A stretch of DNA of 54,053 nucleotides from CAZNJQ01 sp964573545 (GTDB taxonomy: Bacteria; Patescibacteriota; Minisyncoccia; Phycocordibacterales; UBA2135): contig CAZNJQ010000001.1 in assembly GCA_964573545.1 (NCBI GenBank), positions 1 through 54,053 on the forward strand, written 5' to 3'. This document shows, in pieces, positions 7,087-15,094 of this stretch. Positions within the stretch are counted from its first letter, which is position 1. Each line of letters starts with the position of its first letter. Made by a program: the position numbers and the translations under genes. The notes beneath the pieces are model-generated. The model searched no databases. It saw only the letters and a list, made by a program, of their open reading frames with translations, and was not told where the DNA came from.

Positions 7087-7092
7087 AGTATA
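7087..7092 (-). promoter_or_regulatory. -10 element of the structured RNA gene
   Basis: TATACT on the minus strand two nt before the GGGATTC that opens the closing stem. The -35 region is poor (CCATCC-like at 16-17 nt), so this may be an extended or activator-helped promoter. Confidence 0.45.
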
Positions 7093-7143
7093 GGATACCA
7101 CGCCGCAGGGATGGGAACAAAGCGTGTGTGGAAAAAGTAAATC

Positions 7144-7749
7144 TTATTCCAGAAGCCCGTCAAGATTTACGTCGTAGAGTATCTGCTCCTGGACGAGGCG
7201 GTAATTCACAATTTCGTCTTTCGTGAACCAGTGCGCAATTTCTTTATCTGCCTCATCAACGGTCCCTGACGCATGCACAAGATTCCGCACGGAGCGGCCG
7301 TCGCCGTCGGACATCTGATACGAATCGAGGACGAGATCTCCCCGTATCGTGCCGACATCAGACTTCAGGGGTTCTGTTCCGCCGACCATTTTCCGCACCA
7401 AGGGGACCGCGTGCGCCCCTTCCCATACCATGGCGATAACCGGGCTTGAGGTCATGTACGTCTTGAGCCGCTCCAAGATAGCCGCGGTAATTTTAAGCGG
7501 GTCTTCGGAGGGCGGTGGAAACCCTTTCTCTTTATAGCTTTTTATGGTTTTCTCACCCGTAATGCGCCGCCAGTTCGGGTCAAGCGTATAATGCTTCTCA
7601 ACGTGCTCCTCGGAGGGCAGGACGAGCTTCATGGCAACGAGCTTCAAGCCCACGCGCTCAAACCGTCCGATAATCTCTCCGACCAAGGAGCGTTGGATGC
7701 CGTCGGGTTTTATGATAATGAGTGTCCGCTCTTTTTTGTAGTGAATCAT
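7144..7749 (-). CDS. ndk: nucleoside diphosphate kinase (long form)
   Basis: 201 residues, longer than the usual 135-150. It transfers the gamma phosphate between nucleotides. The N-terminus KERTLIIIKPDGIQRSLVGEIIGRFE is canonical. An insertion of some 25-40 residues (about residues 55-105, including GFPPPSEDPLK) precedes the Kpn-loop-like region VWEGAHAVPLVRKMVGGTEP. The active-site histidine is in RNLVHASGTVDEADKEIAHWF, where the usual HGSDS is HASGT. Such long forms occur in archaea and CPR bacteria. The ATG at 7749 fits the conserved N-terminus but has no clear ribosome-binding site. Confidence 0.92.
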   Translation of the reverse strand: MIHYKKERTLIIIKPDGIQRSLVGEIIGRFERVGLKLVAMKLVLPSEEHVEKHYTLDPNWRRITGEKTIKSYKEKGFPPPSEDPLKITAAILERLKTYMTSSPVIAMVWEGAHAVPLVRKMVGGTEPLKSDVGTIRGDLVLDSYQMSDGDGRSVRNLVHASGTVDEADKEIAHWFTKDEIVNYRLVQEQILYDVNLDGLLE

Positions 7750-7870
7750 AGTGATGGTGCGAATTACGAGAATACACATAAGTATAATTGATTTCAAAAT
7801 AGGTTCAAGGCGGATATATTTTAAGAAAATACAAGACAGCAACTCACTTGTGCATGCACCAATCGTGTGC

Positions 7871-7899
7871 TTGACAGGAGATATATTTCAGTGTAGTAT
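7871..7899 (+). promoter_or_regulatory. promoter of the mTERF-like repeat gene
   Basis: TTGACA (7871-7876), a 17-nt spacer and TAGTAT (7894-7899), one of the strongest sigma70-type matches in the window. Predicted start near 7906, leader of about 38 nt. Confidence 0.7.
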
Positions 7900-7943
7900 T
7901 GCGAACAGTCCCTGAACCTTCTACAGAGCTACCGGAGGGCTAG

Positions 7944-8736
7944 ATGAAAGAAAAAAACGCGCGTCAATCAGTTCGCGTGAAACGCCCGATTTACACACCG
8001 CCGCAAGAGACGCGAGATTTTCGTATCAGAAATCTTGAAACCTACGGCTTCTCGAAAGAGCAGGTTGTGAAAATGGCGGCGCGACATCCTGCGATTCTCG
8101 GCTGCACCGCCGAACGAACGAATTCGTTGCTCAGNNNNNNNNNNNNNNNNNNNNNNNNNNNNNNNNNNNNNNNNNNNNNNNNNNNNNNNNNNNNNNNNNN
8201 NNNNNNNNNNNNNNNNNNNNNNNNNNNNNNNNNNTAATCTTGAGGGCTACGGCTTCTCGAAAGAGCAGGTTGTGAAGATGGTGGCGCGACATCCTGTGAT
8301 TCTCGGCTACACCGCCGAACGAACGAATTCGTTGCTCAGTAATCTTGAGGGCTACGGCTTCTCGAAAGAGCAGGTTGTGAAGATGGTGGCGCGAGCCCCC
8401 GGGATTTTTTGTCGCACCGCCGAACGAACAAATTCGCTGTTTAGTAATCTTGAGGGGCATGATTTCTTAAAAGAGCAGGTCATAACAATGGCGACACAGT
8501 TCCCAGCAATCCTCACCTGCGCCACTGAACGGACGAACACATTAATACGATGGTTTACCGTAAACACTATCTCGTTCGCCGAGAAACCAACAAGACTCGG
8601 GTGGAGTGTTGCAACCCTGGAAGAGCGGAGGAAGATTTTGGAACGCCGTGGGCATGACTATATTGCAAAGCCCGGCCCTCTCTTCTACGGCAAGACGCAA
8701 TGGGAGCGATTCGCGCGGAGTGCAATTCCCGCATAG
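7944..8736 (+). CDS. mTERF-like helical-repeat protein interrupted by an assembly gap
   Basis: The ATG at 7944 follows GGAGG at good spacing. A short basic N-terminus leads into tandem 35-residue repeats (105 bp) built on the pattern GFSKEQVVKMVARHPVIL followed by ERTNSLLSNLEGY. One copy lies before the 100-N gap and three after it, the last divergent. The flanks of the gap join seamlessly in frame, so the gap replaces a whole number of repeats. The C-terminal part (RLGWSVATLEERRKILERRG) also matches the end of mTERF domains. mTERF proteins of organelles bind nucleic acid with stacked helical repeats. No signal peptide. Nucleic-acid binding is inferred; a superficial likeness to TALE-type repeats (EQVV) exists, but the TALE glycine pair is absent. 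Confidence 0.75.
8135..8234. other. assembly gap (100 N)
   Basis: A run of exactly 100 N inside the repeat array of the mTERF-like gene. The length looks like a placeholder; the real number of missing 105-bp units may be zero or many. Confidence 0.95.
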
Positions 8737-8745
8737 ACGGTAAAC

Positions 8746-8793
8746 AGCCATGTGCAGTGGTCTTGATATTCAAGACTCGCACATGGCTTTTTT
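8746..8793 (+). terminator. terminator of the mTERF-like gene
   Basis: AGCCATGTGC / GCACATGGCT outer stem with an inner TCTTG / CAAGA stem, followed by a T-run, 10 nt after the stop codon. Confidence 0.85.
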
Positions 8794-8871
8794 CTTGAGC
8801 AACATAACCTTATATGATGGCCGTCGGACCTGCGGCCATGCCTGCGCATGCAGGAGGTAGGCGTCCAGTAT

Positions 8872-8909
8872 TTTGAAAAACCCCGTCGTCTGGAAACGGC
8901 AGAGTTTTT
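8872..8909 (-). terminator. terminator of the secY-adk-map end
   Basis: The arms 8876-8889 and 8896-8909 pair at 13 of 14 positions on the minus strand (G-U pairs allowed), with A-run and T-run ends, 22 nt beyond the map stop codon. It would end the long ribosomal-protein transcript. Confidence 0.7.
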
Positions 8910-8930
8910 ATATGGCAACAGTGCGCACGC

Positions 8931-9695
8931 TTATGCTTTCGTGATAATTTCCGCGCCCTTCTTGGTAATAAGGATCGTGTGCTCGAAATGCGCGCTCCGC
9001 TTCCCGTCTTTTGTTTTAAATGTGTATCCGTCTTTCGCGAGAAACACGCGCGGGTCTTTTTCTGCGACAATAGGCTCAAGCGCAAGCACGAGCCCTTCTT
9101 TAAGTTGCGCGCCTTCTCCGCGCTCGCCCCAGTTCGGCACAAAGGGGTCTTCGTGAACCGAATGCCCCACGCTGTGCCCGCCGAGCTCTTCCACAACCTG
9201 GAACCCGCGTTTTAAAACACACGCCTCGATTGCGTGCCCTATGTCGCCCGTCGTCGCTCCGGCGCGCGCCGCCTTAATGCCGCATAAAAGCGCTTCTTCC
9301 GTCGCAGAGATAAGTTTCTTCGCTTTCGCATCGACATCTCCGACAGCTACCGTGACCGCCATGTCCGTCACCATCCCTTCGTGGATAAGACCTAGATCAA
9401 GACCAACAATATCGCCTGATGCTAGCGTCCGCTCTCCGGGAATCCCGTGAACCACTTCATCGTTTACCGATACGCAGAGCGTCGCCGGATACGGCCTTCG
9501 CGCGCCCTGCGGCTTGTATCCTAAAAACGCCGGTACATCTCCTCCTTCGCGGATGAGTGTCTCGGCAATGCGATTAAGCTCTTCCCCGGAGATGCCTGGA
9601 ACGGCACGGCGGGCAACTTCGCCTAAAATAACGGCAAGTCGCCGCCCGCTCTCCTTTAGTGCCACAAGCTCTCGTGTGTTTTCAATGCGCGTCAT
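8931..9695 (-). CDS. map: methionine aminopeptidase, type I
   Basis: 254 residues. Removes the N-terminal methionine from nascent proteins. The metal ligands are all visible: the two aspartates in GLDLGLIHEGMVTDMAV, the histidine in GGHSVGHSVHEDP, and the glutamates in LALEPI and AHFEHTILIT. There is no N-terminal zinc-finger extension. It follows adk by 6 nt in the secY-adk-map arrangement found at the end of many spc operons. No infA, rpmJ, rpsM, rpsK, rpsD, rpoA or rplQ follows; they must lie elsewhere. Confidence 0.96.
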   Translation of the reverse strand: MTRIENTRELVALKESGRRLAVILGEVARRAVPGISGEELNRIAETLIREGGDVPAFLGYKPQGARRPYPATLCVSVNDEVVHGIPGERTLASGDIVGLDLGLIHEGMVTDMAVTVAVGDVDAKAKKLISATEEALLCGIKAARAGATTGDIGHAIEACVLKRGFQVVEELGGHSVGHSVHEDPFVPNWGERGEGAQLKEGLVLALEPIVAEKDPRVFLAKDGYTFKTKDGKRSAHFEHTILITKKGAEIITKA

Positions 9696-9701
9696 AAGAG
9701 T

Positions 9702-10292
9702 TCAGATACCGAGCTTGCGTACGATCTCGGCATGTACGTCGGGGCGCGCCTGCTCCGCATTAATTTCGACAAGCGTGTGAGTTCCGTGCTTTTTGTAATA
9801 CTCAATGGTCGCCGCCACATCGTCTTCATACCAATCAAGGCGGCGCGTGATGTTATCCGGCGTATCGTCGCTTCTGCCGCGCCCAAGGAGGAGTTTCGTT
9901 GACCACTCGCGCGAGCCGTGCATCCAGACTATAGAGACATCTTTCTTGCCGTAAAATTCAAGCGCTGTGTCGAGCATTGCCGCCTCGTGAACTTTTCGCG
10001 GCGTCCCGTCGAGAATGAGATGTTCGTTCCCGGTTATGTTCGAAATGAAATATCGAGACCAGTTGTAAATAACTAAAAATTCCGGGAAAAGGCCTCCCGC
10101 GTCGTAGATTTTCTTTGCAAGTCCCGCAGTGTATGACGGCTCTTTTAGAAATTCCCGCAAGCCGTCTCCCGAGACAAAATAGAGCGTTTTCGCCGAAGTA
10201 TCTTTTTTCTCAAGATATTCCTTAAGATACGTCGCTTGTGTCCCCTTCCCGACCCCAGAACGTCCAATGAATATAAAAACTTTAGATGTCAT
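9702..10292 (-). CDS. adk: adenylate kinase-like nucleoside monophosphate kinase
   Basis: 196 residues. P-loop IFIGRSGVGKGTQATYL, the NMP-binding region with LILDGTPRKVHEAAML (equivalent of the DGFPR motif) and a short lid with GRGRSDDTPDNITRRLDWYEDD, lacking the long zinc-binding LID insert. Position between secY and map supports adenylate kinase. The sequence differs enough from textbook Adk (SGVGKGT, DGTPR) that another NMP specificity cannot be excluded. Start at 10292 is chosen from homology; there is no good ribosome-binding site there, and the frame continues to a TTG at 10331. Confidence 0.85.
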   Translation of the reverse strand: MTSKVFIFIGRSGVGKGTQATYLKEYLEKKDTSAKTLYFVSGDGLREFLKEPSYTAGLAKKIYDAGGLFPEFLVIYNWSRYFISNITGNEHLILDGTPRKVHEAAMLDTALEFYGKKDVSIVWMHGSREWSTKLLLGRGRSDDTPDNITRRLDWYEDDVAATIEYYKKHGTHTLVEINAEQARPDVHAEIVRKLGI

Positions 10293-10362
10293 ATGGCGAG
10301 TGACATGTGCTGCGTGGCCGGCTCGTGTCAATTATCAAAGGTTAACTGGTAAACGTTCTGCT

Positions 10363-11634
10363 TTAATACTCCCGCATCGAAACCTGTGCGTCGATTTTTT
10401 TCACAAGGTCAAGGACGACTGCAACGACGATAAGGAGGGCCGTGCCACCGATCGCGAGCGCGGCGATGCCCGTGAGCGCGCGCATAAGGAGCGGCAGAAC
10501 CGCAATGAGTCCCAGAAAGACCGCGCCGACGAGCGTGATGCGTGTTAATATCTTCGCGATGTATTCCGCGGTTGCGTGGCCGGGACGAACACCCGGGATA
10601 AATGCGCCGCTCTTTTGCAGATTCACCGAGAGCGATTCGGGGTCAAATGTGACGGCGGTATAGAAATACGTAAAGAAGAACACGAGTATGAAATAAAGGC
10701 TTGAGTAGAACACGGGATTCTCAAGTACGGTAAGCGCAAACCCTGAGACGGCGCTCACCGTGGCATTATTAACGCTCGTCAAGAAATTCGCTATCATCTG
10801 CGGGAAAAGCAATATTGAGAGGGCAAAAATGATCGGTATAACCCCTGCTTGATTCACCCGAAGCGGCAGATATGTGGATGCGCCGCCATAGATGCGGCCG
10901 CCGCGGACACGCTTCGCATACGTTATTGGTATCGGGCGCTCTGCTTCGGTGATAAAAACGATTCCTGCGACAATAAGAACTGCGGCAACAATAAATCCCA
11001 AATAGACCGGCAGCTGCGAGACATCGAAGGCAAAGAGAAGTTGTCCGGCCGCAGACGGTATTCCTGAGACAATGCCGGCAAAGATAATAAGCGAGACGCC
11101 GTTTCCGATGCCGAATTCCGAAATAAGCTCCCCAAGCCACATGAGAAGTACGGAACCTGCCGTGATAACGATGAGATTGGTCACATATTCAAATGTGCCG
11201 AGTTCTCCTAAAATCCCTTGCTGCGAGAGGAGCGCCAGAAGACCGAATCCCTGAAGCACAGCGAGCGGCACTGTCATAAGGCGCGAGTACTGGATGAACT
11301 TTTTGCGCCCCGCTTCCCCCTCCTCGTGATAGAGCGCTTTGAGCTTGGGGGACATGACTGTCAAAAGCTGCATGATGATGGACGCAGTAATGTACGGCGC
11401 CACACCGAGCATGACGATAGAGAGATTAGAGAGTCCTCCACCGGAAAAGACGTTCAGGAGGCCCAAGAACTGATTGTTTGAAAAAAATTGTTCAAGCCGA
11501 AGCACGTCGATTCCCGGAATCGGTATTATCGCGAGCACGCGGAATATAACAAGCGCCGCAAAGACGAACAAAATACGATTGCGAAGCGTTTTATCAGTCG
11601 CCGCGAGCTTCAGTTTTTGCACAAATATATTCAT
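10363..11634 (-). CDS. secY: preprotein translocase subunit SecY
   Basis: 423 residues with about ten membrane helices, the channel subunit of the Sec translocon. Clear blocks: ALVIFRVLAIIPIPGID in helix 1, LSIVMLGVAPYITASIIMQLL in helix 2, the plug region FSGGGLSN, GISLIIF-like GNGVSLIIFAGI, and the C-terminal cytosolic loop with FIPGVRPGHATAEYIAKILTRIT. It begins 8 nt after rplO and precedes adk, as is usual. Partner secE is at 40863-41042. Confidence 0.97.
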   Translation of the reverse strand: MNIFVQKLKLAATDKTLRNRILFVFAALVIFRVLAIIPIPGIDVLRLEQFFSNNQFLGLLNVFSGGGLSNLSIVMLGVAPYITASIIMQLLTVMSPKLKALYHEEGEAGRKKFIQYSRLMTVPLAVLQGFGLLALLSQQGILGELGTFEYVTNLIVITAGSVLLMWLGELISEFGIGNGVSLIIFAGIVSGIPSAAGQLLFAFDVSQLPVYLGFIVAAVLIVAGIVFITEAERPIPITYAKRVRGGRIYGGASTYLPLRVNQAGVIPIIFALSILLFPQMIANFLTSVNNATVSAVSGFALTVLENPVFYSSLYFILVFFFTYFYTAVTFDPESLSVNLQKSGAFIPGVRPGHATAEYIAKILTRITLVGAVFLGLIAVLPLLMRALTGIAALAIGGTALLIVVAVVLDLVKKIDAQVSMREY

Positions 11635-11642
11635 GGACGCAT

Positions 11643-12074
11643 TTATGCGACGCTACCTCCCGCCTTAAGTATCTTCTCCCGCGCAGAACGCGACACGATG
11701 CAGCCGGATACGGAAACTTTCCTCTCGATGTCCCCCGTCGCCAGCACTTTCACGCGCGGCATCTTGTTGCCGCGCCGCGAGACAAGCTTTTTCTCGAAAA
11801 GCGTCTTTGGAGACACAGTGGCGCCATCGAAAAACTCGCGGTCTATGGCGGAGAGACTGACGACGGCAGGCTTCTCGCTGACGGGCGTAAACTTATACCC
11901 GCGGCGTTTGTGAATTTTCTTGATAATATCCCGAAGTTCCGGACGTATACCATGAGAACCGTGGGCTTTCTGCCCCTTTATGCCACGGCCCGAATATGTC
12001 CCGCGTATACCGCCGCGACCCACATTCTTCTCTTTTTTTCTCTTATGTAACCGTCTGACGTTGTGTATTTGCAT
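11643..12074 (-). CDS. rplO: 50S ribosomal protein L15
   Basis: 143 residues. The N-terminal basic glycine-rich tail (KNVGRGGIRGTYSGRGIKGQKA) and the C-terminal globular domain ending with SRSAREKILKAGGSV are typical of uL15. It lies directly between rpsE and secY. The gene for L30 (rpmD), normally between rpsE and rplO, is absent: the intervening space is only 15 nt. Confidence 0.95.
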   Translation of the reverse strand: MQIHNVRRLHKRKKEKNVGRGGIRGTYSGRGIKGQKAHGSHGIRPELRDIIKKIHKRRGYKFTPVSEKPAVVSLSAIDREFFDGATVSPKTLFEKKLVSRRGNKMPRVKVLATGDIERKVSVSGCIVSRSAREKILKAGGSVA

Positions 12075-12089
12075 ATGTATTTGAGTCGC

Positions 12090-12680
12090 TTAACGCGTGC
12101 GGAGTTCTGAGAGCGCCTTAAGCGTCGCCTTCGCGATATTGAGTTTGTTTTTCGACGGTGAGAGAACTTTCGAGATCACGTCCCTCACGCCCGCCATATC
12201 AAGGATCGTTCTCACGGCGCTTCCGGCAACAAGCCCTCGGCCCTTTGCCGGAATAAGCTGCACGCGCGCGCTTGAAAACTTTGCCTCGACTTCATGCGGA
12301 ATCGACATCGTCTTCGTCAGGGGTATTTTTACCATATTTTTCTTCGCACTCCGGAGCGCTTTCTCTATCGCAAGGGCCGTATCAGCAGCCTTACCAGAAC
12401 CGACACCCGCGGAGCCTTTCTTGTCTCCGACTACGATATCAACGCTGAAATTGAAACGCCGCCCTCCCGCGACGACGCGGGCGACACGCCTCATGTTGAT
12501 GACCTTCTGGGGAATATCCGCACGCGAACGACGAGACCCGCCGTCTCTGTCTCTACGAGGTCCGCCACCTCTTTGGTGGGTACCGCGTCTTCCTTGTCTG
12601 CGTGGGAACGGAACGCCTGCCTTTCCGACGACGCCTCCGCCTTCCGGTATTTTTTCTTTGTTCTCCAGTTCTTGAGTCAT
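12090..12680 (-). CDS. rpsE: 30S ribosomal protein S5
   Basis: 196 residues. The double-stranded-RNA-binding N-domain (QKVINMRRVARVVAGGRRFNFSV) and the C-domain (GSAVRTILDMAGVRDVISKVLSPSKN) are clear. A Gly/Arg-rich extension of about 55 residues precedes the core (QGRRGTHQRGGGPRRDRDGG), longer than in E. coli S5. Located 21 nt after rplR and 15 nt before rplO. Confidence 0.95.
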   Translation of the reverse strand: MTQELENKEKIPEGGGVVGKAGVPFPRRQGRRGTHQRGGGPRRDRDGGSRRSRADIPQKVINMRRVARVVAGGRRFNFSVDIVVGDKKGSAGVGSGKAADTALAIEKALRSAKKNMVKIPLTKTMSIPHEVEAKFSSARVQLIPAKGRGLVAGSAVRTILDMAGVRDVISKVLSPSKNKLNIAKATLKALSELRTR

Positions 12681-12701
12681 AAAAAATAATACGATGAGAG
12701 C

Positions 12702-13061
12702 TTAAAATGTAAGACCGCCTTTCCGCGCCGCATCGGCGAACGCTTTTACTGCCCCGGCATACAAGAATCCTCCCCTGTCGAACACAACGGCGCTGATCTT
12801 TTTTCCCTTTGCTTCGGCTGCAATGCGCTCGCCGACCATCTCGGCTCGTTTGCTTTTTCGAACTTTGCCTTTATCATCGAACCCGATATCCGACGACGCC
12901 GCAAGCGTCTTTCCTGCCTCATCATCGATGATCTGCGCGTAAACGTGCTGATTCGATCTAAAAAATGAAAGACGCGGACGAAGAGCGGTCCCGAAAATCC
13001 TCGTCCGTATGCGAGTATGCCGCTTTGTCCGCGATATCTTTCTTGTGAGAGCTGTACTCAT
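12702..13061 (-). CDS. rplR: 50S ribosomal protein L18
   Basis: 119 residues; binds 5S rRNA. Motifs: RHTRIRTRIFGTALRPRLSFFRSNQHVYAQIIDDEAG and the C-terminal VVFDRGGFLYAGAVKAFADAARKGGLTF. Between rplF and rpsE as expected. Confidence 0.95.
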   Translation of the reverse strand: MSTALTRKISRTKRHTRIRTRIFGTALRPRLSFFRSNQHVYAQIIDDEAGKTLAASSDIGFDDKGKVRKSKRAEMVGERIAAEAKGKKISAVVFDRGGFLYAGAVKAFADAARKGGLTF

Positions 13062-13096
13062 GGTAATGAATTATTGCCGCTGTAAAACGACATTTG

Positions 13097-13630
13097 TTAT
13101 GCGGCTTTCTTGCCTTGCTTGCGCCGTACGACTTCCCCTTCGTAGCGGATGCCTTTTCCTTTGTATGGCTCAGGCTTTTTCTGCGCCCTGATTTTTGCGG
13201 TAAACTGCCCCACTGCCTCCTTGTCGATTCCGGATATAACAATTTTCCCTTTGTCGATCGTAACTTTTATACCGGTAGGTATCGGGAGTTTCACCGGATG
13301 CGAAAATCCGATGCTCAAAACAACAGCGCCACCTAAAAGTTCGGCGCGATATCCAACCCCCTCAATAAGAAGGCTTTTGACGAACGGTGCATTGACGCCC
13401 GCAACCATGTTTTTGATGTGCGCCGCGGTCGTCCCCCAGAGCGCTCGGGTGAAAATATCATCTCCATGAGGCACAACAGACACTTCCTTGTCTTTGACCT
13501 CAATGGCGACCTCCTTCCGGACCGGACGGGAAAGCTCTCCCAAAGGACCGCGAACGACAACGGCGCCGTCCGCGACCGTGACGTTTGTTTTCTCGGGAAT
13601 GGTAATTATTTGTTTTCCGATGCGGCTCAT
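13097..13630 (-). CDS. rplF: 50S ribosomal protein L6
   Basis: 177 residues, two L6 domains. MSRIGKQIITIPEKTNV is the conserved start (13630), and the C-terminal signature KPEPYKGKGIRYEGEVVRRKQGKKA is intact. Frame extension to 13669 would overlap rpsH and is not conserved. Between rpsH and rplR. Confidence 0.96.
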   Translation of the reverse strand: MSRIGKQIITIPEKTNVTVADGAVVVRGPLGELSRPVRKEVAIEVKDKEVSVVPHGDDIFTRALWGTTAAHIKNMVAGVNAPFVKSLLIEGVGYRAELLGGAVVLSIGFSHPVKLPIPTGIKVTIDKGKIVISGIDKEAVGQFTAKIRAQKKPEPYKGKGIRYEGEVVRRKQGKKAA

Positions 13631-13662
13631 TGTAATTTTCGATCTTAAACTACGCGACGTGC

Positions 13663-14049
13663 CTACCAAATCTTAAACAGCACTTCTCCGCCGACCTTAT
13701 CTTTCCGGGCATCTTTTCCCGTTAATATACCTTTCGGCGTTGAGAGAATGACGTCGCCATACCCTTGGCGAACCGGCTTTATGTCCCGCACGCCCATATA
13801 CATGCGACGAGAGACGCGCGACACGCGCGCAGTGCCCCTGATCCTTGATTTTCCTCCTTCATATTTGACTCCGATCTCAAGAATTCTGCCGTCCTTCTTT
13901 CCTCGTCGAGCGACAGAAGCGACATATCCCTTTTTCAAGAGGACGTTTGCAATCGCATGCTTCAATTTGGAATAGGGAACAAGCACTGTCTCCCCTCCGA
14001 CAGTTCCGGCATTCCGCAATTGTACAAGCATGTTACCGACAGGGTCCAT
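13663..14049 (-). CDS. rpsH: 30S ribosomal protein S8
   Basis: 128 residues. MDPVGNMLVQLRNAG at the start and the C-terminal RQGYGDVILSTPKGILTGKDARKDKVGGEVLFKIW match uS8, including the STPKGIL motif. In E. coli S8 represses the spc operon by binding near the rplE start; no equivalent site was identified here. Confidence 0.95.
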   Translation of the reverse strand: MDPVGNMLVQLRNAGTVGGETVLVPYSKLKHAIANVLLKKGYVASVARRGKKDGRILEIGVKYEGGKSRIRGTARVSRVSRRMYMGVRDIKPVRQGYGDVILSTPKGILTGKDARKDKVGGEVLFKIW

Positions 14050-14095
14050 AAAGAAAATTAAAAATGAAAAAATAAAAATGAAAAATTGATGTTCT

Positions 14096-14281
14096 TTACC
14101 ACGAGGATTTCTTGATTCCGGGGATCATGCCCTCATTCGCAAGCTCTCGAAAGCAGATACGGCAGAGATCAAAGTCGCGCATGTACCCCCGCACTCTTCC
14201 GCACCGAAAACAACGTCTCGCGACGCGAGATTTGTATTTCGGCTTTCTTTTTGAGCGTGCAAGGACTGATTTTTTCGCCAT
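14096..14281 (-). CDS. rpsN: 30S ribosomal protein S14, zinc-binding type
   Basis: 61 residues. MAKKSVLARSKRKPKYKSR then RRCFRCGRVRGYMRDFDLCRICFRELA, giving the two CxxC pairs of the zinc-dependent (type Z) S14, and the tail GMIPGIKKSSW. The start at 14281 is fixed by homology; a longer frame to 14335 exists. It is separated from rplE by an unusual 234-nt spacer. Confidence 0.95.
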   Translation of the reverse strand: MAKKSVLARSKRKPKYKSRVARRCFRCGRVRGYMRDFDLCRICFRELANEGMIPGIKKSSW

Positions 14282-14515
14282 AACGCGTACAAGACAACAA
14301 TACAAGCCCTCGCGGGCTTCACACCATCCTAGCAAAACGAGCCATGCGGCGTCAACCCCGCCAGAGATTCAGCGTAATTTAGAAACGCAACGGAAAATGT
14401 GCGCGCGAATCCGCCTTTGGCTTCCTGATATTGAAAATAAAAAATGTGCAAAATCTCTAGCGGGGTCAACTCCGATCCGACCAGGTATGCCGAAGATGGG
14501 GAGCGGCGCTCATGT
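14282..14515. other. non-coding spacer inside the spc cluster with a long-range inverted repeat
   Basis: Between rplE and rpsN there are normally few bases. Here 234 nt carry no convincing frame. The segments 14355-14369 and 14450-14464 are inverted repeats (15 positions, one G-T pair), about 80 nt apart. Nearer rpsN, AAGCCC GCGA GGGCTT (minus strand, near 14304-14319) forms a short hairpin about 25 nt before the start codon. It may be an internal leader, a processing site or the remnant of a small insertion. Confidence 0.5.
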
Positions 14516-15055
14516 TCACTTTTTGAACGGGAATCCGAGGTGGCGGAGAAATGCTTCTGCTTCTTTTTTGTTTTTTGCGGTCGTAACGATTGTTATCGCA
14601 AGACCGAAAACGTCCTTGAGCTCTTCGTCTGCTGTCTCCGGAAAGACGATATGCTCCCGTATGCCGAACGTATAGTTCCCCATCTCATCAATAGACGCAT
14701 TGTTGAGCCCGCGGAAATCTTTTGTCCGCGGCAGGGCGATGTTCAATAGTTTGTCCAAAAACGCATACATGCGCGCGCCTCGAAGCGTTACCATAAAGCC
14801 AATGGGCTCCCCTTCCCTCAATTTAAAAGTCGCGATCGATTTCTTTGCGGCGCGCGAAGCGGGCTTCTGCCCCGTTATCTTCATAAGACGATCGGCAACG
14901 AGGTCGTTCTTTTTTTTATCCCCACGGGACATCTTTCCTGTCCCGGAACTGACAACGACTTTGACGAGCACAGGCGCTGCCATCGGATTCTTATACCCGA
15001 AATCTCCTTTGAGCGCCTGGAATGCTTCTTTTTCTTTTATCTTAACGTGTATCAT
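14516..15055 (-). CDS. rplE: 50S ribosomal protein L5
   Basis: 179 residues; contacts 5S rRNA and the P-site tRNA. Typical blocks: NPMAAPVLVKVVVSSGTGKMSRGDKK, TGQKPASRAAKKSIATFKLREGEPIGFMVTLRG and the C-terminal FGLAITIVTTAKNKKEAEAFLRHLGFPF. Located 39 nt after rplX. Confidence 0.95.
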   Translation of the reverse strand: MIHVKIKEKEAFQALKGDFGYKNPMAAPVLVKVVVSSGTGKMSRGDKKKNDLVADRLMKITGQKPASRAAKKSIATFKLREGEPIGFMVTLRGARMYAFLDKLLNIALPRTKDFRGLNNASIDEMGNYTFGIREHIVFPETADEELKDVFGLAITIVTTAKNKKEAEAFLRHLGFPFKK

Positions 15056-15094
15056 AATTTTATCAGCCGTACTCTTTAGGAATCCTCTTGCGCG

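Noticed and set aside
7944..8736. CRISPR array or intergenic satellite
   Set aside because: The repeats are 105 bp, contiguous without spacers, and in frame with a protein that has a start, ribosome-binding site and stop.
7944..8736. TALE-like DNA-binding repeats
   Set aside because: The FSKEQVV opening is similar, but the glycine pair after the variable residues is missing and the HPxIL core and C-terminus fit mTERF better. Kept only as an alternative to test.
12097..12675. 192-codon plus-strand frame over rpsE
   Set aside because: Mirror of the S5 gene; composition typical of an antisense shadow.
14112..14675. plus-strand frame across the rplE-rpsN spacer
   Set aside because: It covers parts of two ribosomal protein genes in antisense and has no family features, so it does not explain the spacer.
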